Source: Paracoccaceae bacterium (GTDB lineage: Bacteria; Pseudomonadota; Alphaproteobacteria; Rhodobacterales; Rhodobacteraceae). Taken from it: 5,760 nt of DNA. The stretch covers positions 1 to 5,760 of the forward strand of contig RFZH01000148.1 of the NCBI GenBank assembly GCA_009920815.1, read 5' to 3'. The position numbers and the translations under genes are program-made. The notes below the pieces were generated by a model. It ran no database searches. It saw nothing but the letters and a program-made list of their open reading frames with translations, and was not told the origin of the DNA. This document shows positions 1-5,760 of the stretch, piece by piece; the stretch's first letter is position 1, and each line of letters starts with the position of its first letter.

Positions 1-756
1 CAAACTATTCGTCACGCGATCCGTGAGCTGATGGAACAATTCGGTAAAATAGATCCATTGGATTTTGATCGTTGGTACCCATTCTGCGAAGACCGCGCAC
101 ATTCTTGGTCTTTGGCGCGTAATGATCCGCGCGTGCCGCCAGAGGTGGGCGCGGGTGATTGTGCAGTCGAGGTTTTGTCACGTGACAGTGTCTATACTAA
201 ATTCTATGCGTTGAAAGAATATACACTCCGGCATCGTCGATTTGATGGTTCAATGTCGCCGACACTTGAGCGCGCTTTGTTTGTCAATCGTGACGCTGCC
301 ATGGTGTTGCCATATGATCCCAAAACCGACCGGATTTTATTGATCGAGCAATTTCGGATGGGGGCGTTTGGCCGCGGTGATAAGATGCCGTGGCTTTATG
401 AACCCATTGCAGGCATGGTTGATTTGGGCGAAACACCAATTGAGACCGCGCGTCGGGAAGCACAAGAAGAGGCCGGCCTAAAGGATTTAGACCTTATTCC
501 AATGTTTGATGGGTATCCCAGTCCTGGTGGTTCGACGACATATTTTCATTTCTATCTGGGTCTGTGCGACCTATCTGGAGATTTTGGGCCATCGGGCGGA
601 TTGGCGGGCGAGGGCGAAGACATTCAAACGCACGTCATGTCGTTTCAAGAGGCCTTTGATATGGTTCGTGCGGGGTCATGCCGTGTTCTGCCTTTGACGA
701 CTGCGCTGTTGTTGCTTGCGCATTATCGTAACGGCGACCTTGTGTCTGAGGCCTAA
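1..756 (+). CDS. trgB: Nudix hydrolase of the ADP-ribose pyrophosphatase / TrgB type, 5'-truncated by the window
   Basis: Probable nucleoside-diphosphate-sugar hydrolase, cleaving ADP-ribose or a similar compound in the cytoplasm. A perfect Nudix box (GX5EX7REUXEEXGU) runs from GMVDLGE to EEAGL, residues 128-150 counted from the Met at position 31. It is preceded by LIEQFRMG and followed by YPSPGGSTT and a GLAGEGEDI stretch, all typical of the AdpP/YffH branch. The frame stays open from the Met at 31 back to base 1 (QTIRHAIREL) and no good ribosome binding site precedes 31, so the true start is probably outside the window. From memory, Rhodobacteraceae TrgB relatives carry a gamma-glutamylcyclotransferase-like domain before the Nudix domain; the first 10 residues would fit its end. 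R. sphaeroides trgB lies next to cysK and contributes to tellurite resistance, which matches this context. Function as Nudix hydrolase is firm; substrate and the trgB name are inferred. Confidence 0.88.
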   Translation, partial: QTIRHAIRELMEQFGKIDPLDFDRWYPFCEDRAHSWSLARNDPRVPPEVGAGDCAVEVLSRDSVYTKFYALKEYTLRHRRFDGSMSPTLERALFVNRDAAMVLPYDPKTDRILLIEQFRMGAFGRGDKMPWLYEPIAGMVDLGETPIETARREAQEEAGLKDLDLIPMFDGYPSPGGSTTYFHFYLGLCDLSGDFGPSGGLAGEGEDIQTHVMSFQEAFDMVRAGSCRVLPLTTALLLLAHYRNGDLVSEA

Positions 757-783
757 GCGCTTTAAATCTTTGATAATAGGAAA

Positions 784-790
784 AAGGAAG
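784..790 (+). promoter_or_regulatory. Ribosome binding site of cysK
   Basis: AAGGAAG lies 5 bases before the ATG at 796. It fixes the cysK start. The 39-base gap after the Nudix gene contains no clear terminator, so cysK is probably read through from the upstream gene. Confidence 0.7.
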
Positions 791-795
791 CGACT

Positions 796-1830
796 ATGAT
801 TTATGCTCAGGATTTGGCAGCCGCCATTGGCAACACCCCTTTGATCAAACTGCGGCGCGCAAGTGAAGAAACGGGATGCACGATTTTGGGCAAGGCCGAG
901 TTTATGAACCCTGGCCAGTCTGTCAAAGATCGCGCAGCTCTTTATATTATCAAGGATGCGGTCGACAAAGGTTTGCTTAAGCCTGGCGGTACAATCGTCG
1001 AAGGTACGGCGGGCAACACTGGCATTGGATTGGCCCTCGTTGGGGCATCGATGGGATTTAAGACGGTTATCGTTATTCCAGAGACACAAAGCCAAGAGAA
1101 AAAAGACATGTTGCGCCTGGCGGGGGCTGAATTGGTTCAAGTTCCTGCGGCACCTTACAAGAATCCAAACAATTATGTGCGCTATTCAGGTCGTTTGGCG
1201 GCGGAGCTGGCAAAGACCGAACCGAACGGTGCCATCTGGGCAAATCAATTTGACAACATTGCCAATAGACGCGCGCATGTCGAAACCACAGCGCCCGAAA
1301 TATGGTCACAGACGGACGGAAAAGTGGATGGCTTTATTTGTGCTGTGGGATCGGGTGGAACCTTGGCGGGATGTGCTGAATATTTACAGCCAAAAGGGGT
1401 GAAAATCGGTTTGGCGGATCCAATGGGCGCAGCTTTGTATTCATTCTACACCACGGGAACATTGGCGTCAGAGGGTGGATCCATCTCAGAGGGTATTGGG
1501 CAGGGTCGTATCACTGAAAACCTAAAGGGCTTTACCCCTGATCATTCATATCAGATCACCGATGAAGAGGCGTTGCCGATTGTTTTTGATTTGATGAAAC
1601 ATGAAGGCCTATGCCTTGGCGGATCATCGGGTGTTAACATCGCCGGCGCAATTCGCCTGGCGCGCGATATGGGACCCGGGCATACAATTGTGACCATTCT
1701 GTGTGATTATGGAACGCGCTATCAATCCAAGCTGTACAATCCCGAGTTTTTAAAATCTAAAGGATTGCCTGTGCCAGATTGGCTAGACCGCGCGCCTGCG
1801 TCAATTCCCGGTGTGTTTGAGGACGTTTAG
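796..1830 (+). CDS. cysK: Cysteine synthase (O-acetylserine sulfhydrylase), PLP-dependent
   Basis: Makes L-cysteine from O-acetylserine and sulfide in the cytoplasm, the last step of sulfur assimilation. The 344 residues show the fold-type II PLP signature in order: GNTPLIKL (12-19), the PLP-binding lysine K44 in NPGQSVKDR, the substrate loop TAGNTG (71-76), NQFDNIANRRAH (150-161), the phosphate-binding GSGGT (185-189), and GGSSGVN (275-281), which holds the serine expected to contact the pyridine nitrogen. The protein is about 20 residues longer than enterobacterial CysK. It resembles the alphaproteobacterial/fungal subgroup, in which TAGNTG replaces TSGNTG. The neighbouring trgB-like gene parallels R. 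sphaeroides, where cysK also influences tellurite resistance. No CBS or ACT domain follows, so a cystathionine beta-synthase is less likely, although a beta-replacement enzyme of different preference cannot be excluded. Confidence 0.93.
   Translation: MIYAQDLAAAIGNTPLIKLRRASEETGCTILGKAEFMNPGQSVKDRAALYIIKDAVDKGLLKPGGTIVEGTAGNTGIGLALVGASMGFKTVIVIPETQSQEKKDMLRLAGAELVQVPAAPYKNPNNYVRYSGRLAAELAKTEPNGAIWANQFDNIANRRAHVETTAPEIWSQTDGKVDGFICAVGSGGTLAGCAEYLQPKGVKIGLADPMGAALYSFYTTGTLASEGGSISEGIGQGRITENLKGFTPDHSYQITDEEALPIVFDLMKHEGLCLGGSSGVNIAGAIRLARDMGPGHTIVTILCDYGTRYQSKLYNPEFLKSKGLPVPDWLDRAPASIPGVFEDV
1819..1823 (+). promoter_or_regulatory. Ribosome binding site of the mscS-like gene, inside the end of cysK
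   Basis: GAGGA lies 9 bases before the ATG at 1833 and is embedded in the last codons of cysK, whose stop ends only 2 bases before that ATG. This supports the 1833 start and translational coupling of the two genes. Confidence 0.6.
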
Positions 1831-1832
1831 GT

Positions 1833-4103
1833 ATGATATCGCTCCTGCGTTTGTGTTCCGCTATTATAATTTTTTCCGTGTCATTGGCATGGGCGCAAGC
1901 CATACCAGAAGAAGACTATGAAAAGTGGAACACACTTGCAGTCCGCGCGGAAACTGTATTGTCCGAAGATCGTGCATCTGAGGCCGCCTATGATGACTTG
2001 CGTTCGCAGATTGTTGAATGGCGCGAGACCTTTTTGAACGGTCAAAGCACCAATCAACTGAGGTTGGACACACTTCGATCACAATTATCGGCATTGCCGG
2101 CCGCCCCAGAAGAGGGCACAGACCCCGTCGCCGAGCGTCGCAAAGAATTAAACGATCAAATAGCTGAGCTGAATGCCCCGAACATCCGGTCGCTCGAAGC
2201 TTACAATCGGGCCGACGGTATCATTCGAGAGATCGACAAACGTATTTTGGAACGGCGCACCAGCACGATCTTAAAGCTTGGCCCAACGCCGCTTGCACCG
2301 GTTGCTTGGCTGCACACGGTAGAAACACTGGTCAAGTCATTTAACTTGATCACCTCGGAAATTATTACCGCAGTTGGAACAGACTCGGTAAAATCGGATC
2401 TAAAAAGCAAAAGCCCTGCCATTGGCTTGGTGTTGATTATTTTTTTCGCGATCTTTTTTTGGGCGACACGGATGGCGCGACGGGTGTCACAGGCCGTCGC
2501 CGCATATAGTACATCCCAAGTTATTAATGGCTTTGTCGTTGACTTGGTTGTTCTGGTCCTGCGGATTGTTGCGATACAGCTGTTGATGAATATGGTCATC
2601 TCATTGCCGATTTTTGGTCTGCGTGGTCGGTTGCTTTTGTCGATGGTTCCGGACTGGATTACCATTCTTTTGCTGGCTAACTTTCTGTCAAGTCGCTTAT
2701 TTACAGGTATTGGATCGGTATATGCATTGCCAAATGCCAATGCAATCATGCGGTATTTTCAGCTGGGCGCGCTTGTCCTAATCTTGAATGATATCGGCGC
2801 GCGTTTGATTGAATTTCAATCAGGCGGGGATGATGTTATCGCTGTTTGGACATTTATGTCCACGCTGATTGCCGCATTTGTTTTGTGGCGCTTTTTGGTT
2901 GTGCTCAAATCGGACTTGATGCGCGCGACGATTGGCGCGGGCAACCTGTCGATTTTGGTTGCAAAGTTGGTCTATCGTTTTTCAATTTTGGTGGCATTCG
3001 CAGCGCCTGTCTTGGCGGCAATCGGCTTTTCAAACGGGGCAGATGCGTTAATTTTCCCAACTTACCTAACACTTGCTTTGGTCGGTGTTGTGGTCATTTT
3101 GCAAAGTTTGGTGATCCAAATCTACGCGACATTGCTTGGAAAATCTGAGGATGTGGCAGACGGTTTGTTGCCCATACTTTTCGGCTTTGTCATCGTATTG
3201 GGGGCGATCCCTGCGCTTGCTTTGATATGGGGCGCGCGGGTTGCAAACCTAACGGAGGTATGGACCAAATTCCAAGACGGAATTTCCCTTGGTGGCACAA
3301 AAATTTCACCGTTAGATTTTATAACTTTTGTGGTAATTTTTACAATCGGGTACAGCGTAACGCGCCTGATTCAGGCTGCGATGCGGGGAACGGTCTTACC
3401 TAAGACAAAAATGGATGTTGGTGCCCAAAATGCGATTGTCTCGGGTCTGGGGTATGTTGGTATCTTTTTGGCGGCGATGGCAGCAATTTCATCGACTGGG
3501 TTGGATTTGTCCTCTCTGGCGATCGTTGCCGGTGCGTTGTCAGTCGGGATCGGTTTTGGTTTACAAAACATCGTCTCGAACTTTGTCTCTGGTATCATCT
3601 TGTTGATTGAACGCCCCGTCAGCGAAGGTGATTGGATCGAGGTCGGTGGGCAAATGGGATATGTGCGCGATATTTCTGTGCGTTCAACCCGCATCGAAAC
3701 CTTTGATCGCACCGATGTCATTGTGCCAAATGCTGACCTTGTGTCAGGGGTGGTGACAAACTGGACCCGTGGCAATAAGGTTGGGCGCTTGATCGTGCCC
3801 GTCGGTGTTGCCTACGGCACCGATACCCGGAAGGTCGAAGCAATCTTGTTAGAGATTGCAAAAAACCAACCCATGGCACTTTTGGATCCGCCGCCGTCTG
3901 TTGTGTTCCAAGGGTTCGGCGCGGACAGTTTGAATTTCGATGTGCGTTTGGTCTTGCGTGATGTGAATTTCATGAACGTGGTTAAAACCGAGGTGAATCA
4001 TCAAATTGCTGAACGATTTATGGCCGAAGGCATCGAAATTCCCTTTGCCCAACGGGATATCTATATCAAAAATTTGGAAGACCTGCGAAAGGATGTTCAA
4101 TGA
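1833..4103 (+). CDS. MscS-family mechanosensitive channel with periplasmic coiled-coil/DUF3772-like N-terminus
   Basis: Inner-membrane channel expected to open under membrane tension and release solutes during hypo-osmotic shock. The protein has 756 residues against about 286 in E. coli MscS, so it belongs to the large MscK/YbdG-like class. A signal peptide spans residues 1-23 (hydrophobic core LLRLCSAIIIFSVSLAW, cleavage near AWA or AQA). Residues 25-185 are charged and helical, probably coiled coil, and resemble the DUF3772 region. About ten to eleven hydrophobic segments follow from 196 to 592. The last one contains the glycine/alanine-rich pore helix LAIVAGALSVGIGFGLQNIV (562-581), followed by SNFVSGIILLIERP. 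The beta domain is marked by GDWIEVGGQMGYVRDISVRST (599-619) and by VIVPNADLVSG (629-639), and an alpha/beta C-terminal domain runs to 756. It follows cysK by 2 bases and overlaps the next gene by 4. The gating stimulus and any ion selectivity cannot be read from the sequence. Confidence 0.92.
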   Translation: MISLLRLCSAIIIFSVSLAWAQAIPEEDYEKWNTLAVRAETVLSEDRASEAAYDDLRSQIVEWRETFLNGQSTNQLRLDTLRSQLSALPAAPEEGTDPVAERRKELNDQIAELNAPNIRSLEAYNRADGIIREIDKRILERRTSTILKLGPTPLAPVAWLHTVETLVKSFNLITSEIITAVGTDSVKSDLKSKSPAIGLVLIIFFAIFFWATRMARRVSQAVAAYSTSQVINGFVVDLVVLVLRIVAIQLLMNMVISLPIFGLRGRLLLSMVPDWITILLLANFLSSRLFTGIGSVYALPNANAIMRYFQLGALVLILNDIGARLIEFQSGGDDVIAVWTFMSTLIAAFVLWRFLVVLKSDLMRATIGAGNLSILVAKLVYRFSILVAFAAPVLAAIGFSNGADALIFPTYLTLALVGVVVILQSLVIQIYATLLGKSEDVADGLLPILFGFVIVLGAIPALALIWGARVANLTEVWTKFQDGISLGGTKISPLDFITFVVIFTIGYSVTRLIQAAMRGTVLPKTKMDVGAQNAIVSGLGYVGIFLAAMAAISSTGLDLSSLAIVAGALSVGIGFGLQNIVSNFVSGIILLIERPVSEGDWIEVGGQMGYVRDISVRSTRIETFDRTDVIVPNADLVSGVVTNWTRGNKVGRLIVPVGVAYGTDTRKVEAILLEIAKNQPMALLDPPPSVVFQGFGADSLNFDVRLVLRDVNFMNVVKTEVNHQIAERFMAEGIEIPFAQRDIYIKNLEDLRKDVQ
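4087..4093 (+). promoter_or_regulatory. Ribosome binding site of the alaX-like gene
   Basis: GAAAGGA sits 6 bases before the ATG at 4100, inside the end of the channel gene. It favours the 4100 start over the in-frame ATG at 4112. The start overlaps the upstream stop as ATGA (4100-4103). Confidence 0.6.
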
Positions 4104-4816
4104 CCGTGCCGATGTTTATCACAGACGCCTATTGCCGAACAGCCCTGGCACAGGTGCATGCGGTCACTGAAATAGGGATTATCCTGGATCAAACAATCTT
4201 TTATGCGACATCTGGTGGGCAACCCGGTGATCGGGGGACATTGGCATGGGATGGCGGGACATTGGCGATTGAGGTGGCAATCAAAGGCGATGGAGGTGAC
4301 ATTGTACTTGTTCCCGAGATGGGCCAATCTTTGCCGCCCGTTGGCACCACTGTTCAGCAATCGATTGATTGGGATTATCGCTATGCACATATGCGGATGC
4401 ACACGGCATTGCATTTGTTATCAGTTGTTATTCCTTTGCCCGTCTCAGGTGGATCAATTTCGGCCGCTAAAGGGCGGCTAGACTTTGATATGCCCGAGGC
4501 ACCAGAAGATAAAGAGGCGTTAACAGATCGTTTGAATGCGCTGATTAAAGCCAATTATGAGGTGACCGACAGTTGGATCACTGATGCCGAATTAGCGGCC
4601 AATCCCGGTTTGGTCAAAACTATGTCGGTCCGCCCACCGATGGGCGCGGGGCGCGTGCGATTGGTTCGCATCGGCAATGACATTGACCAAGTTGACTTGC
4701 AACCGTGCGGTGGAACACACGTGCGGCGCACTGGTGAAATCGGCCTTGTCCAGATCGGCAAGATTGAGAAAAAAGGCAAACAAAACCGACGTGTGAACCT
4801 GATTTTTCAAGAATGA
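4100..4816 (+). CDS. Alanyl-tRNA editing protein, AlaX type (stand-alone trans-editing hydrolase)
   Basis: Removes serine (and possibly glycine) wrongly attached to tRNA(Ala), acting in trans to alanyl-tRNA synthetase in the cytoplasm. The 238 residues cover the editing and SAD parts of AlaRS without the catalytic aminoacylation domain. The zinc ligands are visible as HTALH (H101, H105) and CGGTH (C203, H207). The glycine-rich motif SGGQPGDRG (38-46) is characteristic of the AlaX-M/AlaX-L type and AlaRS editing domains and is absent from the small AlaX-S. The C-terminus (KKGKQNRRVNL) matches the end of the SAD domain. Length fits AlaX-M. The frame overlaps the channel gene by 4 bases (ATGA), so the two are probably translationally coupled. 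The family is clear; serine specificity is the family expectation and is not shown here. No convincing terminator follows, only a T-rich stretch at 4817-4834. Confidence 0.92.
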   Translation: MTVPMFITDAYCRTALAQVHAVTEIGIILDQTIFYATSGGQPGDRGTLAWDGGTLAIEVAIKGDGGDIVLVPEMGQSLPPVGTTVQQSIDWDYRYAHMRMHTALHLLSVVIPLPVSGGSISAAKGRLDFDMPEAPEDKEALTDRLNALIKANYEVTDSWITDAELAANPGLVKTMSVRPPMGAGRVRLVRIGNDIDQVDLQPCGGTHVRRTGEIGLVQIGKIEKKGKQNRRVNLIFQE

Positions 4817-4845
4817 TTTTTGATGAATTTTTTTGGAATTGGCCC

Positions 4846-4874
4846 TTGCTATTGGTCAGTGAATGCGGCTAAAA
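4846..4874 (+). promoter_or_regulatory. Probable promoter of the tRNA-Ser gene
   Basis: TTGCTA (4846-4851) and CTAAAA (4869-4874) are separated by 17 bases and resemble -35 and -10 boxes of housekeeping alphaproteobacterial promoters. The expected start, about 7 bases downstream (near 4881), lies a few bases before the mature tRNA 5' end at 4886. The match is moderate and read by eye. Confidence 0.45.
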
Positions 4875-4885
4875 CCCAGCGCAAT

Positions 4886-4975
4886 GGACAGGTGGCCGAG
4901 TGGTCGAAGGCGCACGCCTGGAAAGTGTGTAGGCGGGAGACCGTCTCCAGGGTTCGAATCCCTGTCTGTCCGCCA
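4886..4975 (+). tRNA. tRNA-Ser (anticodon GGA)
   Basis: Complete class II tRNA of 90 bases including the encoded CCA (4973-4975). The acceptor stem pairs GGACAGG (4886-4892) with TCTGTCC (4965-4971), with one G-T wobble; the discriminator base is G4972. The D-stem is GCC/GGC. The anticodon stem is CACGC/GTGTG, with loop CTGGAAA and anticodon GGA at 4920-4922, reading UCC and UCU. The long variable arm contains a 4-bp stem GAGA/TCTC around 4937-4947, as expected for serine tRNAs. The T-stem is CAGGG/CCCTG with loop TTCGAAT (4953-4959). It lies 69 bases after the alaX-like gene with its own likely promoter. It is the last normal host gene before the repeat region and the recombinase tail. Confidence 0.97.
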
Positions 4976-5014
4976 TCACCCCATGGCCTGTGCGTGTGAG
5001 GTACTTTCCCTGAT

Positions 5015-5041
5015 CCAAACTGGGGGTTCTTTGGCCTTTTT
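5015..5041 (+). terminator. Possible weak terminator of tRNA-Ser
   Basis: CCAAA (5015-5019) can pair with TTTGG (5030-5034), and a run of five T follows at 5037-5041. It lies about 40 bases after the tRNA. The stem has only 5 bp with a 10-base loop, so this is a tentative call. Confidence 0.3.
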
Positions 5042-5070
5042 GCTCAGAGCGGTAAGAGGCGAGGGTGGGT

Positions 5071-5230
5071 TTTCCCTGTTTTGGTGAATTAACAGGGAAT
5101 TTAACAGGGAAATCGCGTTTTTTTGTGTTTGAGAAGGTGTGCTTTTTGGCGCAAACCCCAATGTTTATTGGGGTTTCGTGTGTTGGGCGTCTAAATTAAC
5201 AGGGAATTCCTGTAGCAATAACAGGGAATT
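5071..5230. repeat. Cluster of AACAGGGAA repeats in both orientations
   Basis: The core AACAGGGAA occurs four times on the plus strand within TTAACAGGGAATT (5089-5101), TTAACAGGGAAAT (5101-5113), TTAACAGGGAATT (5196-5208) and ATAACAGGGAATT (5218-5230). It occurs once inverted as TTCCCTGTT (5072-5080). A further partial inverted copy, TTTCCCTG, lies outside at 5005-5012. The first two direct copies abut with a 12-base period; the last two are 22 bases apart. The inverted copy and the first direct copy could form a hairpin (9-bp stem, 10-base loop). The last copy touches the stop codon of the minus-strand recombinase. I recall similar strings near serine recombinase genes in Rhodobacteraceae but cannot verify that here. 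Role unknown: recombinase binding or end sequence, or a dispersed repeat. Confidence 0.8.
5153..5176. terminator. Perfect 10-bp hairpin, probable bidirectional terminator
   Basis: AAACCCCAAT (5153-5162) and ATTGGGGTTT (5167-5176) form a perfect 10-bp stem around the 4-base loop GTTT. The A3/T3 ends give a short T tail in either direction, with no longer T run beyond it. It lies 53 bases past the stop of the minus-strand recombinase, where a terminator would be expected, and it sits between the two halves of the AACAGGGAA repeat cluster. A structural element of the mobile segment is the alternative reading. Confidence 0.5.
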
Positions 5231-5760
5231 CACCTGATGAATCGGGCCTCTTGCTCTGCCCAGAGAAGTGGAACATCAATCGTGGTCAGCTTTTTAATGG
5301 TGAGATCATGACCCGTTGTGCCATCTAGGATCGCGCCGATAAGGCGTGGCGAGAGAAAGGCAAGCCGAATGCGTTTCCAAATCATACCCTCAGGAATGTT
5401 TTGCGCGTTCATGATGTCACTGACAGAGTGTCCTGCCTTAATCAAATGAACCCAATCTTGTGCTGTGACGATCGCTCGGATGAGCGCATGGTTTGGTTCT
5501 GACTTGTAGCCAATCCAGCTGAGCTTTGTTCCTGTTCTGCGCCTGCTGAGTGTTATTGGCTCTTCTAGAGTGAGTGTGTCTAAAGCAAGGGTGTCCGTCG
5601 TTTGCCCTATGAGCGTGCTGACCTTATCAACTGAGAGCTTTACTCTGAGCCGCTCTGCGTTGATATCCGCGCGCTCGATGAGATCAAGTGTCGCCTCGAG
5701 CGTGAGGGTGGTGACTTTATCTATGATACTCTCGATCTCATGGGCTTTGAGATATGGGGC
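5230..5760 (-). CDS. C-terminal part of a large serine recombinase (partial, continues beyond the window)
   Basis: The minus-strand frame is open from the right edge to the TGA at 5232-5230, giving 176 residues. No start is needed inside the window; a TTG at 5445-5443 lies in mid-frame and is probably not a real start. The last 70 residues match, by eye, the tail common to recombinase family proteins of Alphaproteobacteria: a helix-turn-helix-like stretch (residues about 110-135, SVSDIMNAQNIPEGMIWKRI), then RLAFLSPRLIGAILDG, then DLTIKKL and PLLWAEQEARF. These correspond to the usual RLAFLAPDIVEAILDG and PLxWAEQ. The earlier part, including LSRRRTGTKLSW, is less conserved. The catalytic resolvase domain would lie beyond position 5760, so intactness cannot be judged. 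Leucine codons are mostly CTC, unlike the TTG-rich neighbours, which suggests acquisition. The gene converges on tRNA-Ser across the repeats. Confidence 0.72.
   Translation of the reverse strand, partial: APYLKAHEIESIIDKVTTLTLEATLDLIERADINAERLRVKLSVDKVSTLIGQTTDTLALDTLTLEEPITLSRRRTGTKLSWIGYKSEPNHALIRAIVTAQDWVHLIKAGHSVSDIMNAQNIPEGMIWKRIRLAFLSPRLIGAILDGTTGHDLTIKKLTTIDVPLLWAEQEARFIR

Noticed and set aside
3371..3775. 134-codon minus-strand frame inside the channel gene, and similar antisense frames in cysK and alaX
   Set aside because: These are shadows of strongly conserved plus-strand genes (pore helix, PLP and zinc motifs) and have no features of their own.
4801..4834. Terminator after the alaX-like gene
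   Set aside because: There is a T-rich stretch, but the best pairing (TCAA/TTGA with a 9-base loop) is too weak to call.
4950..4975. tRNA-Ser 3' end as an attachment site with a direct repeat
   Set aside because: No second copy of this sequence was seen in the window, so an att site cannot be supported here; a copy further right remains possible.
4863..5087. 74-codon plus-strand reading frame
   Set aside because: It runs straight through the tRNA-Ser gene, has no ribosome binding site and no recognisable protein features.
4976..5161. 61-codon minus-strand reading frame in the repeat region
   Set aside because: Its sequence is made of repeat and low-information DNA, and no homology or ribosome binding site is visible.
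5089..5230. CRISPR array
   Set aside because: The repeats are only about 9-13 bases, irregularly spaced, in both orientations and without spacers of constant length.
5230..5445. Separate 71-residue gene starting at TTG
   Set aside because: The same frame is open without interruption to the right edge, and the recombinase-like similarity continues upstream of the TTG, so this is the end of a longer gene.

Overview
The window looks like chromosomal DNA of an alphaproteobacterium, most likely a marine Rhodobacteraceae (roseobacter-type) species of moderate GC content. This rests on the gene content and order: a TrgB-like Nudix protein directly upstream of cysK is an arrangement known from Rhodobacter sphaeroides. 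The protein style also fits that family. The organism cannot be named from this sequence alone.

Positions 1-4816 hold four closely packed plus-strand genes that look like one operon. They are the 3' part of a TrgB/AdpP-type Nudix hydrolase (its start lies before the window), a PLP-dependent cysteine synthase (cysK), a large MscS-family mechanosensitive channel with a long periplasmic N-terminal region, and a stand-alone alanyl-tRNA editing protein (AlaX type). The gaps are 39 bases, 2 bases and a 4-base ATGA overlap, and each of the three complete genes has a recognisable ribosome binding site. The likely common theme is upkeep under stress: clearance of ADP-ribose or a related nucleotide, cysteine supply, osmotic pressure release and removal of mischarged tRNA(Ala). 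That theme is inference.

Positions 4817-4975 hold a probable promoter and a complete class II tRNA-Ser with anticodon GGA and an encoded CCA end. Positions 4976-5229 are non-coding. They contain at least five copies of a short repeat built on AACAGGGAA, in both orientations, plus a 10-bp perfect hairpin. The last repeat copy runs into the stop codon of a minus-strand reading frame (5230-5760) that continues past the right edge. Its C-terminal sequence resembles the tail of large serine recombinases. Its leucine codon use (mostly CTC, almost no TTG) differs sharply from the operon (TTG-rich), so the right-hand part is probably a mobile or acquired segment whose border lies in the repeat region just after the tRNA gene.

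Most of the window is recognisable core biology. The part least explained by known features is the repeat cluster with hairpin between tRNA-Ser and the recombinase end.
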